Below, one piece after another: positions 53,401-60,723 of a stretch of DNA of 64,000 bases. Both the position numbers and the translations under genes were made by a program. The notes under the pieces are model-generated. The model made no database searches. It worked only from the letters and a program-made list of their open reading frames with translations, and was not told where the DNA came from. This stretch comes from WLWS01 sp965243105 (lineage in GTDB: Bacteria; Pseudomonadota; Gammaproteobacteria; Eutrophobiales; Eutrophobiaceae): the NCBI GenBank assembly GCA_965243105.1, contig CBDEUC010000003.1, positions 868,001 through 932,000 on the forward strand, given 5' to 3'. The stretch's first letter is position 1; each line of letters opens with the position of its first letter.

Positions 53401-53430
53401 GATCCCGAGGGTGAAAGACATCATGACTGA
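50416..53430 (+). CDS. soxA: Heterotetrameric sarcosine oxidase, alpha subunit
   Basis: A 1004-residue subunit. The N-terminal ferredoxin-like domain (GRSFKYSRPRGIVGHGAEEP near 48-67) is followed by a dinucleotide-binding domain (VLVVGGGPSGLAAALAAA, 170-187). A C-terminal GcvT-like tetrahydrofolate domain (about 620-1004) contains RISFTGELSFEVNVP and YGTESMHVLRAEKGF. It binds NAD and shares FMN with SoxB, delivering methylene-THF. Full length for the family. Its end overlaps soxG. Confidence 0.96.
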   Translation: MQGKRLSTGGRVDRSTVINFTFNGQNYQGFKGDTLASALLANGVSIVGRSFKYSRPRGIVGHGAEEPNAIMQLASGARTVPNLRATQVELYEGLEARSVNGWPSVNFDLMAITGFFGRLMPPGFYYKTFMFPGKMWMTYEHFIRKAAGLGKAPEEKDPDTYDKLNQHCDVLVVGGGPSGLAAALAAASSGARIMLADEQAEFGGNLLAEKRRIGEDSAEGWIESTVARLSAMENVTLLKRSTVFGYYDQNFLGIVERRNDHLPASEQHGSRQRLHRVRARKVILATGAIERPLVFANNDLPGVMLASSVSTYVNRYGVAPGNKLLVFTCNDGAYQAALDWHEAGREVVAVVDTRHTQSGPLAQKCRALGINVISGHGVIEACGRRRVRSVKIAGLDADCRQVTSAVRELECDLLVSSGGWSPALHLSSHTGTRPEWRESIVGFVPGKLPGKVTCAGAVNGSYSLAACLEEGSKTGSAALKELGFEVDEPDSPALATDELSMAPQQAAFLIPHIKPVSRAPKQFVDYQLDVTAAGIKLSTQEGYESVEHVKRYTAMGFGTDQGKLGNINGVAILADCLGKGIPETGTTIFRPAYTPVTFGAMAGRNTDELFDPVRYTAIQRWHEEQGAEFENVGQWKRPWYYPRKSESMQDSVNRECLAVRNSVGILDASTLGKIDIQGPDAAEFITRIYTNSFLKLQPGKCRYGLMLHEDGMIFDDGVTACLGENHYHMFTTTGGAAGVLAWLEVWQQTEWPELEVYFTSVTDHWVTATLSGPNSRKVLEKVCDDIDLSKDAFKFMDWRDGTVAGVKARVFRISFTGELSFEVNVPAHYGRAVWEKLIEAGQEFDITPYGTESMHVLRAEKGFIIVGQDTDGSMTPDDMNMSWAVNNKKEFSFLGKRGMTRSDCLREDRKQLVGLLTDDPSLVLPEGAQIVEDPAEAIPMTMQGHVTSSYYSAALGRSIALAVVKGGRGKMERTVYCPLANGSVVPAKITGSVFYDPEGERHHD

Positions 53431-54001
53431 TAACAGCACACTGCAGGTTGCCAGCACTGAAACACCGCTTCATTATTATCGCGAACAGATGAAGGCGGTA
53501 TCCACCGAGCATGCTGAAGTTAGCGAGCTGGAACGGAAAGGTCACCTGGTCATTCGAGCGCAGCTCGATGATGCCGGCTTTGCTGATGCAATGCAGGATT
53601 TACTCGGATTTATGCCGCCAGCACCCTGCAGGTTTTCCGGAGATTCCCGCTCGACGATGTACTGGCTTGGCCCAACAGAGTGCCTGCTGGTTGTGGATGC
53701 CGGCATGGAAGAAGAAACCAGGAAAAATTTAAGGGAAAAATTTGATGGTCACATGGCAACCATCGATGTCAGCGCAGGGCAAACCATCATTGAAGCACGG
53801 GGTAATGACATCGAAGTGCTGTTAAAAAAATCCTGCGTCTACGATTTTCACCCGCATAATTTTGCACCGGGCCGCTGTGTGCAAACCAACTTTGCCAAGA
53901 CTTCCGCACTCATCGCCAGGCACGACGACTGCTTTCGAATTATCGTGCGTCGAAGTTTTGCAGACTATGCCTGGGAATGGATAAGGGACGCCCTCAGCTA
54001 A
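53411..54001 (+). CDS. soxG: Heterotetrameric sarcosine oxidase, gamma subunit
   Basis: A 196-residue GcvT/YgfZ-related subunit with WLGPTECLLVVD, SAGQTIIEARG, FHPHNFAPGRCVQTNFAKT and the C-terminal RRSFADYAWEWIRDAL typical of SoxG. It overlaps soxA by 8-20 bp depending on whether ATG 53411 or ATG 53423 is used. It completes soxBDAG. The glyA gene often found with such operons is not present. It converges with the dmdA-like gene, with 10 bp between stops. Confidence 0.93.
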   Translation: MKDIMTDNSTLQVASTETPLHYYREQMKAVSTEHAEVSELERKGHLVIRAQLDDAGFADAMQDLLGFMPPAPCRFSGDSRSTMYWLGPTECLLVVDAGMEEETRKNLREKFDGHMATIDVSAGQTIIEARGNDIEVLLKKSCVYDFHPHNFAPGRCVQTNFAKTSALIARHDDCFRIIVRRSFADYAWEWIRDALS

Positions 54002-54011
54002 ACCGTTGGCT

Positions 54012-55139
54012 TTAACTTATAAAGGGCATCGGTGTTACAACCGCTTCCACCATTTTATTTGGAGTTTTAACACGAAGGTTTGTACCGATCTCCGTATGCT
54101 CGATGGATAGCATCGCCATGGCGATATTTTTCTCCAGCTGTTGTGACCAGGTCGCGCTTCTTACCGTCCCGCAGTATTCATCACCGTTATAGACTGACCA
54201 CCTGCTCTCATTGCCCGAGACACTTTTTTCGTCAAACTCGATACCCACCAGTTTTTGCTTCAGACCTTCCTGCTTTATTCTTTTTAACGCTTCCTTACCG
54301 ATAAAGTCATCTTCCTGCTCAAGGGAGACGTACTGGTCAAGACCAATTTCAAAAGGGTTATTTGTCATATCCATATCTGCACCATAGGACAGCAGGCCGC
54401 TTTCGATTCGTTCAATACTGGAAGGTGCGCCCGGCGCGATATCATATTTCTGCCCGGCCTCGGTAACGATCTCCCACAGTTCATTACCACGCTTGCTTTC
54501 CTGTAGATAAAGTTCAAAACCGCCCTGCTTGCTCCAGCCGGATCGCGCCACCACCATGGGAATGCCATTCAGCTCCGTCTGCCTGCAGCGAAAGAAACCA
54601 AGTTCACGCACCCAGTCTCCAAGCAGGTCCGCCACCAGGTCGTTTGATTTCGGTCCCTGTATTGCCAGGGGGGATACGTAGGGTTCGCTAATTTCCACGT
54701 CAAATTTGTTATTCAGCGCGATCCCCTGCGCCCAAAGCAGGATGTCGCTGTCGGCCAGTGAAAACCAGAACCTGTCTTCGTCCAGGCGCAGCATCACGGG
54801 ATCATTGAGCATACCCCCGTGTTGATTAACCAGGGGTGCATACATGCACTGGTCAATGGCACAGCGGGAGACATCCCTGGTGGTGAGATACTGGGACAAG
54901 CTGAAGGCATCAGGACCCGATATCTCGACCTGCCTTTCCACGGCCACATCCCAGATGCTGACATTTTTCATCAGGTTCCAGTAGTCCGTCACCGGGTCCT
55001 CGTAGAACAGCGGCATGTACATGTGGTTATAAACCGAGTAGGCCTTGCATCCGGCCTTGCGTGAAGCTTCAAAAAACGGCGATTTGCGAACCCTCGGGCC
55101 AATCACCGTGAAAGGAGTTTGTGATGCGTTATTATTCAT
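54012..55139 (-). CDS. dmdA: DMSP demethylase DmdA (GcvT-fold)
   Basis: A 375-residue GcvT-fold protein that closely resembles DMSP-dependent tetrahydrofolate methyltransferases of Pelagibacter and Ruegeria. Shared segments are AYSVYNHMYMP (33-43), WDVAVERQVEISGPDA (63-78), ARSGWSKQGGFELYL (198-212), SIERIESGLLSYGADM (241-256) and NPFEIGLDQYVSL. Trp202, Glu209 and Tyr211 correspond, with a constant offset of five, to W197, E204 and Y206 that I recall as DMSP-site residues of Pelagibacter DmdA. It would transfer a methyl from DMSP to THF, giving methylmercaptopropionate. The ATG at 55137-55139 is chosen because the 60 residues before it have no family match. It is convergent with soxG and divergent from the VOC gene. 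No dmdBCD is adjacent. Confidence 0.82.
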   Translation of the reverse strand: MNNNASQTPFTVIGPRVRKSPFFEASRKAGCKAYSVYNHMYMPLFYEDPVTDYWNLMKNVSIWDVAVERQVEISGPDAFSLSQYLTTRDVSRCAIDQCMYAPLVNQHGGMLNDPVMLRLDEDRFWFSLADSDILLWAQGIALNNKFDVEISEPYVSPLAIQGPKSNDLVADLLGDWVRELGFFRCRQTELNGIPMVVARSGWSKQGGFELYLQESKRGNELWEIVTEAGQKYDIAPGAPSSIERIESGLLSYGADMDMTNNPFEIGLDQYVSLEQEDDFIGKEALKRIKQEGLKQKLVGIEFDEKSVSGNESRWSVYNGDEYCGTVRSATWSQQLEKNIAMAMLSIEHTEIGTNLRVKTPNKMVEAVVTPMPFIS

Positions 55140-55317
55140 TGTAATACCCGGTTTTATCGTGGTTAGGCCTGTTACCCAGGCTGGTTTATGCGAGTGAGTA
55201 TTATACCCCTGGCGCATAGTGCTTATGCACTTACTATACTTGTCGGGAATAATCCCTTTTGCCAGAATACAGGCTATTCCATGCCGCCTGGCTACACACA
55301 TTCCGGAGGACACCCGC

Positions 55318-56292
55318 ATGACCGTTGAACTGCCCCCAAGCCCCAGTACTGCCCTGAAAGGCCATCACCATGTCACCACCGGTGTTGGCGATCCCCAGGA
55401 AGATTTTGATTTTCACACCAAGGTGCTGGGTTTGAAATGCTGTAAAAGGACACTTTTTTATGACGGAGCGACACCTGTTTACCATTTCTACTATGGCAAT
55501 GATATTGGTGACGAAAGCACCCTCCTGACAACTTTCCCGGTTGCCCATATAGGCGTGAAGGCGACGGAAGGCTGGGGCCAGGTACGGCATGTTGATCTTT
55601 CAGTACCGGAGTCATCCCTTGGCTACTGGAAAGACCGCCTCGAGTCCATGGGTTTTGACGTGACGGAAGCCGAGTATTTCGGTGAGAAAAGACTGGAGTT
55701 TCGCTCCCCGCATAACATTCGCCACAACATGGTTGGCATCGCGGACGATGATCGCAAGCCCTGGGACAAGGGCCCGGTTCCCGTGGAGAACATGATCCGC
55801 GGTACACATGCTGCGGGAGTCTCTACCAATACCATGGACATGATGGATGAGTTTCTTGAAGTGGCCTGGGGTTGCAGGAAAGTCGGTGAAGATGGAAACC
55901 GCGTGCGTTACGAGATGGGTGAAGGCGGAACCGGTACCTACACCGATTTTGTTATTGAACCTGAACTGAAAAAAGGCAGCTGGATTGTTGGCGAAGGTGC
56001 GATTCACCACATGGCCTATCATTGCCCCGATCATGAGACCCAGAACAAGATCAAGTTCTTTGTTGAAGGTCTTGGGTATACCGACTTCTCCGACGTCAAG
56101 GACCGCGGCTATTTTGATTCAATTTACGTAAGAACGCCTTCCGGTGCACTTTTTGAAGCAGCAGTTTCACACGATCCAGCCTTCCTTTGTGATGAGCCAA
56201 TGGAAACCATGGGCACCCAGGTAATGATGTCACCACAGATAGAGGCCAACAAGGAAGAAGTACTTTCCATTATTGGCATGGTTGAGGGCTAG
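55318..56292 (+). CDS. VOC-fold (extradiol dioxygenase / glyoxalase-like) metalloenzyme
   Basis: A 324-residue protein from the ATG at 55318, which has GGAGG 9 nt upstream. It has two vicinal-oxygen-chelate modules: GHHHVTTGVGDPQEDFDFH near residue 15 and IHHMAYHCPDHE near 225. The probable metal ligands are a His in each and a Glu in ALFEAAVSHD. It resembles ring-cleaving dioxygenases of the LinE/PcpA type more than glyoxalase I, by length and two-domain build. It starts a probable operon with a Rieske ferredoxin (17 bp) and an MFS transporter. An aromatic or hydroquinone-like substrate is possible; unknown. Confidence 0.82.
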   Translation: MTVELPPSPSTALKGHHHVTTGVGDPQEDFDFHTKVLGLKCCKRTLFYDGATPVYHFYYGNDIGDESTLLTTFPVAHIGVKATEGWGQVRHVDLSVPESSLGYWKDRLESMGFDVTEAEYFGEKRLEFRSPHNIRHNMVGIADDDRKPWDKGPVPVENMIRGTHAAGVSTNTMDMMDEFLEVAWGCRKVGEDGNRVRYEMGEGGTGTYTDFVIEPELKKGSWIVGEGAIHHMAYHCPDHETQNKIKFFVEGLGYTDFSDVKDRGYFDSIYVRTPSGALFEAAVSHDPAFLCDEPMETMGTQVMMSPQIEANKEEVLSIIGMVEG

Positions 56293-56309
56293 GCCGCCAG
56301 GCGATACTA

Positions 56310-56669
56310 ATGAAAGGGGCTATTGCTCAGAGCGCTGATATCAAAGAGCTTGGCCCCGGCTTTCAGTTCCAGGTACAGAAAGACGGTCGCCTGTGGTGGG
56401 CCTTCATCATACGTTTCAAGGATGAAGCCCGCTGCTATCTCAATGCCTGCGCCCACGTTGGCCTGAGACTCAATGGTGACAAGGACGTGTTTTTTGACAC
56501 GGCCAACAACCTGCTCTGTCGTGCCCACGGTGCAAGTTACGATGCTGCCGATGGCTCATGTAAAGACGGCCCCTGCCAGGGCTATGGACTGATCCCACTG
56601 GCTATTCGCGAGGAAAACGGTAACATCTTTTACGAAGATGAGACGTACCAGCTTGCCAATCAGTCCTGA
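56310..56669 (+). CDS. Small Rieske [2Fe-2S] ferredoxin-like protein
   Basis: A 119-residue soluble Rieske protein with ligands Cys47-x-His49 and Cys70-x-x-His73 (CAHVGLRL ... LCRAHGA). Two further cysteines, Cys84 and Cys89, lie close by. It is the size of Rieske ferredoxins that deliver electrons to oxygenases. Between the VOC enzyme and the MFS gene it may serve a local oxygenase. It could also be the electron donor for the orphan Rieske oxygenase at 17.4 kb, which has no reductase partner. The stop TGA directly abuts the ATG of the MFS gene. Confidence 0.85.
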   Translation: MKGAIAQSADIKELGPGFQFQVQKDGRLWWAFIIRFKDEARCYLNACAHVGLRLNGDKDVFFDTANNLLCRAHGASYDAADGSCKDGPCQGYGLIPLAIREENGNIFYEDETYQLANQS

Positions 56670-57815
56670 ATGAATCCTGCTTCTGCAGCAAGCAGTAGAG
56701 CACTCCAGTACCTTCTATTTGCTGTAGCACTATTACCTTTTTACCTGCTGCCCCTGTGGGCAGGCGTATTTTCCAGTGAGTTTAACTTCAGCGGCACCCG
56801 GCTTGGTTTACTGCTTGCCGCGGACATGGCTTTTGGCACCCTCGCTTCCTTGCTGGCGCGCAGCTGGATTCACCGCTGGCGGTGGAAACCGGTGCTTGTC
56901 GGCGCGATATTAATCACCTTCTTTTCAAACCTGGCCTGTGTCGTCATTACTACATATGCAGGCCTGTTATTTCTTCGCGGCCTGGCAGGTTTCGGGGCAG
57001 GCACCATGATGGCGTTTCCCTATGCCAGCCTGGCATCCTATGAAAACCCTGTCCGCGAATTTTCCCTGGCCCTGGCGCTGCAGGTCTGTCTTGGTGCTAT
57101 AGCACTGCTGCTGGTAGCAAAGCTTGATCCGGGTGGCAGCGAAGGTACCGGCTTTTACCTGTGCGCCGCAGCTGCCCTGCTTCCGATTTTCCTGGTCACC
57201 AGCTGCCCTGCAAGAAACCCCGCTGTCAGTGTCGATGCTTATACGGCGGCCGTGGAACAACCGCTCTCCATGTTCCTGTTACTTGCCCTTGGCGCTGTTT
57301 GCCTGTTTTTCACGGCGCTGACAGCAATCTGGATATTCATGGAACGCCTCGGCAGCGAAATCGGTATCGGCAGTTCACTGGTTGCCTCGATCCTGGCGCT
57401 TGGCCTGCTATTCAGCTTCGCCGGTGCGGTGACACCCTCACTCGCCATAGCGTTCACGAGTCGAAAAACCCTGGTACTTGTTGCCTATGCCTGCCTGCTG
57501 GTCTCCATCATGGGCACGGGCCTGTCTTCACTTGCCCTGGTCTTTGCCCTTTCCATCATCATCTACAATTTCTTTTACAGCTTCGTTATACCTCTACAGA
57601 CCGCATGGATTGCAGAAACCGATCGCTCGGGAAGGAACGCGGTGCTTATCCCCGTGGCACAGGGTGTGGGGGTGACTGTTGGTCCGGTACTGGCTGGCAC
57701 AATCAGTGCCCGCTGGCAGGGGACCGGTGTAATGATATTTAGCCTGCTGGTCCTTGCAGCAAGCCTCGCCTGTTACATGCTGGCAGTACGCAGCCAGTCA
57801 ACAGGTTCAGGCTGA
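56670..57815 (+). CDS. Major facilitator superfamily transporter
   Basis: A 381-residue, very hydrophobic inner-membrane protein with about 12 transmembrane stretches (e.g. LQYLLFAVALLPFYLLPLWA split over 13-32) and a basic loop SWIHRWRWKP after segment 2. It is an MFS-like carrier with no recognised substrate subfamily. The ATG follows immediately after the ferredoxin stop, so it is cotranscribed with the VOC enzyme. Its last 9 bp overlap the end of the convergent PhyH gene. Confidence 0.82.
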   Translation: MNPASAASSRALQYLLFAVALLPFYLLPLWAGVFSSEFNFSGTRLGLLLAADMAFGTLASLLARSWIHRWRWKPVLVGAILITFFSNLACVVITTYAGLLFLRGLAGFGAGTMMAFPYASLASYENPVREFSLALALQVCLGAIALLLVAKLDPGGSEGTGFYLCAAAALLPIFLVTSCPARNPAVSVDAYTAAVEQPLSMFLLLALGAVCLFFTALTAIWIFMERLGSEIGIGSSLVASILALGLLFSFAGAVTPSLAIAFTSRKTLVLVAYACLLVSIMGTGLSSLALVFALSIIIYNFFYSFVIPLQTAWIAETDRSGRNAVLIPVAQGVGVTVGPVLAGTISARWQGTGVMIFSLLVLAASLACYMLAVRSQSTGSG

Positions 57816-58658
57816 CTTTTTGAAAAGCTCCGCAGGACTGCGATAGTTGTGAAAACCAAGCGGACCACCGTAAAAGTCATCCGTGTAATGCGTATACAGA
57901 TCGTAGCCCAGTAACTGCCGCGCCTTTTCGGAAAAATTTGCTACCTGTTCAACACTGGTGTGCAGGAACTGGTTTTCCTGGGTTCGCAGCCAGCCAAGCA
58001 CGTAGGAAGCGGCGATTGCACGTCGAATTGTGCCATCGGTGTTTGCTCCACCGCCGTGCAGCGTATGGCCGGGAATAAAAACGGCGCTGCCTGCCGGCAT
58101 TACTGCCTGCACGATTTCCTCTTCTTTTGCGAGACGCTCGGGATCGTCCCACCTGTGGGAACCCGGCACCACGTTGGTGGCGCCGTTGGTCGCGGTGAAG
58201 TCCGTTCCGGCCACCATGACATTGAACTGCAGCAGTCGCTCTGGCAGCCAGTAGTACATGGGCCAGATCATGTCATCGGTGTGCAGCTCCTGTGCCGTTT
58301 CGCCACCGTGTATTTCAATCAGCTCACTGGAATTGAGCAGGTACTGTCCACAGTTGGGACCAAGAAAGTGATCCATCACTGCCAGCAGGCGTTCGTCGGT
58401 GATGAGATCCACGTAACAGGGCGCTCTTGTTACCAGGCCATTTAAGCGTACCGTCTGGTAACCGAGAAATTCCGCGGCCTCTTCTTCACCGTAGTCAAAG
58501 GGTTCGTATTCGTCGATGGACGTCTGGATGGACGAGTTAAACTCTTTGAGCCATGCAGCAGAGACAAAATTTTCCACGATGGCAACACCATCCTGTTCAA
58601 CGGCTTCAATAATGTCATCGACCGGGCAACTCGCCGGAAGGCGGGAAATGGAAGGCAT
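57807..58658 (-). CDS. Phytanoyl-CoA dioxygenase-like 2OG-Fe(II) oxygenase 2
   Basis: A 283-residue PhyH-family oxygenase from the ATG at 58656-58658, which is preceded by AGGAG; a longer reading to 58721 lacks support. The iron triad is His126-x-Asp128 (QELHTDDMIW) and probably His201 (IPGHTLHGGG), with Arg following for 2-oxoglutarate. It is more distant from PhyH-1 than from generic marine PhyH proteins. Substrate unknown. It is divergent from the TPR-sulfotransferase gene (91-bp spacer), so the two may be co-regulated. Confidence 0.85.
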   Translation of the reverse strand: MPSISRLPASCPVDDIIEAVEQDGVAIVENFVSAAWLKEFNSSIQTSIDEYEPFDYGEEEAAEFLGYQTVRLNGLVTRAPCYVDLITDERLLAVMDHFLGPNCGQYLLNSSELIEIHGGETAQELHTDDMIWPMYYWLPERLLQFNVMVAGTDFTATNGATNVVPGSHRWDDPERLAKEEEIVQAVMPAGSAVFIPGHTLHGGGANTDGTIRRAIAASYVLGWLRTQENQFLHTSVEQVANFSEKARQLLGYDLYTHYTDDFYGGPLGFHNYRSPAELFKKSA

Positions 58659-58749
58659 TTGACTGTTTCTCCTGCGGCAAATATCACTGTTAAAGGTATA
58701 ATAGTGCCCGACTTTTTCCAATTGTTATTTGTACAGGGACAGCGAGATT

Positions 58750-60723
58750 ATGAGCCAGGCGCAGTTTCAACAGGCCACCCACTATTTGCAGAACGGGCAG
58801 GTAGAGCAGGCAGAAAAGCTGTGCCAGGAAGTCCTGACCAGGGACCCCGACGACATCAACTTCCTCGCCCTGCTGGGTATGATCTCGACCCTGCTTGGCA
58901 AGATTGAACTGGCAATCGAACTTCTCAACCACGCGATCAGGCAGGCACCTGAGTTCACGCGGGCACACAAGGATATATCCCGGGCCTATGTCGCCGCTGA
59001 CAGGCTGGATGATGCCATCGGTCACTTGAAAATAGTGCTGGAACGCGAGCCGGAAATTGATGAGAACTACCAGGCCCTGGCCACCGTACTTTACCGTGCT
59101 GGTCGTGGCAAGGAAGCGGATGAAGTGATGGAAAAGCTCTTCGTCGTCAATCCGCACAAGGGCAAGCTGGCGAAAGCCGGGGAATTGTTCAAGCAGGGTA
59201 AGTACAAGAAAGCGGAAAAGCTGGCTCGCGAAGTGCTAAGAGAAGACCCGGAAAGCATTGATGCCCCGCGAATGCTGGCAAAGCTGGCTTTGCAGGCCAA
59301 CCTCAACCAGGAAGCCGAGAAGGTCCTGAAGGAGATCATTGAGAAGGCCCCCGGACTGCATGAAGCATACCTCGAGTTAACAAAGGCACTTCGAGAGCAG
59401 GACAAGTTTGACGAAGCGGTAGAGTATGCAAAGCAGGCTATCAGGCTACGACCCGATCACTTCCAGTCCTACATGGTACTGGCGAGCCTGCTCGCTGCCG
59501 GTGCCCGGACCATCGAGGCGATCGACGCCTACCGCGCCTGCCTTGAACTTCGTAAAAACAATCCCAATGTCTACCTTGGCTACGGACACGTGCTTAAAAC
59601 CGCCGGCAAGGTGGACGAAGGCATCCAGGCGTACAGGGATGCAATACGGGTCAAGCAGGATAATGGTGAAGCGTACTGGAGCCTGGCAAACCTGAAGACC
59701 TACAGGTTCAGCGAGGAAGAAAGGCATACCATGGAAGCCCTGCTGGAAAATAAAGAGCTGGAAGAAGAAAACAGGGTCCACATCCTGTTTTCACTGGCCA
59801 AGTACCACGAAGACAACGGTAATTATGAGAACGCCTTCTCTTGCTACGACCAGGCTAACCAGATACAGCGTATGCGTATCAGCTATGACCCGGTCGAGAC
59901 CGAGGTACTCCACGAGCAAATAAAAGCCACTTTTACAAAGTCTTTCCTGGAAGAAAAACAGGACGTCGGCAACCCGGACCCGGCACCTATCTTTATCGTG
60001 GGTTTGCCACGCTCGGGATCGACACTGATAGAGCAGATCCTTTCCAGTCATAGCCAGGTCGATGGCACAAGCGAGTTACCGGATCTCAGCAAGGTTGTCA
60101 TGACACTCAACCGCGGCAGGGATGCAAAGGGCTATCCTGCCGGTGTCGTCGAGCTTTCTGACCAGGAGTTTTATGACCTGGGTGCGCAGTACATTGAATC
60201 CACGCAAAGGGTAAGACGTGGTGCTGCTTTTTTCACAGACAAGATGCCGAATAATTTTCCGACCATTGGATTGCTGTCACTCATCCTGCCAAATGCAAAG
60301 ATCATCAATGCCCGGCGTGACCCAGTTGATAGCTGTCTTGGTTGTTACAAGCAACACTTTGCCCGCGGTCAGACCTTTACCTATGACCTTGTCGAGCTTG
60401 GTGAGTTTTACCTTGAATACCATGCCCTGATGGAATACTGGCACAGTGTTTTACCGGGTCGAATCCTGGATGTACAGTACGAAGACATGGTGGCTGACCA
60501 GGAGGGACAAACCCGGCGATTACTGGAATATTGCGGTCTGCCCTTTGAAGATGCCTGTCTTAACTTTCACGAGACCGACAGGCCGGTCAGGACGGCAAGC
60601 TCCGAGCAGGTGCGCCAGCCGATATACCGGTCTTCAGTGCAAACATGGAGAAGGTTTGAACAACACCTGCAACCGCTCATTGAAATACTCGAACCGATTC
60701 TGTCACCGCAGGAGAGCTCATGA
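58750..60723 (+). CDS. TPR-repeat sulfotransferase fusion, paralogue C
   Basis: A 657-residue protein from the ATG at 58750. TPR units run through about residue 320 (e.g. FLALLGMISTLLGKIELAIE, ALATVLYRAGRGKEADEVME). The sulfotransferase domain has the PAPS loop IFIVGLPRSGSTLIEQIL (about 414-431) and a KIINARRDPVDSCLGCY 3'-phosphate segment. YWSLANLKTYRFSEEE and VRTASSEQVRQPIYRSSV are nearly shared with paralogue B. It overlaps the exported S9 peptidase gene by 4 bp (ATGA), so a protein-modifying enzyme and a peptidase are translationally coupled. The sulfated target is unknown. Confidence 0.9.
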   Translation: MSQAQFQQATHYLQNGQVEQAEKLCQEVLTRDPDDINFLALLGMISTLLGKIELAIELLNHAIRQAPEFTRAHKDISRAYVAADRLDDAIGHLKIVLEREPEIDENYQALATVLYRAGRGKEADEVMEKLFVVNPHKGKLAKAGELFKQGKYKKAEKLAREVLREDPESIDAPRMLAKLALQANLNQEAEKVLKEIIEKAPGLHEAYLELTKALREQDKFDEAVEYAKQAIRLRPDHFQSYMVLASLLAAGARTIEAIDAYRACLELRKNNPNVYLGYGHVLKTAGKVDEGIQAYRDAIRVKQDNGEAYWSLANLKTYRFSEEERHTMEALLENKELEEENRVHILFSLAKYHEDNGNYENAFSCYDQANQIQRMRISYDPVETEVLHEQIKATFTKSFLEEKQDVGNPDPAPIFIVGLPRSGSTLIEQILSSHSQVDGTSELPDLSKVVMTLNRGRDAKGYPAGVVELSDQEFYDLGAQYIESTQRVRRGAAFFTDKMPNNFPTIGLLSLILPNAKIINARRDPVDSCLGCYKQHFARGQTFTYDLVELGEFYLEYHALMEYWHSVLPGRILDVQYEDMVADQEGQTRRLLEYCGLPFEDACLNFHETDRPVRTASSEQVRQPIYRSSVQTWRRFEQHLQPLIEILEPILSPQESS

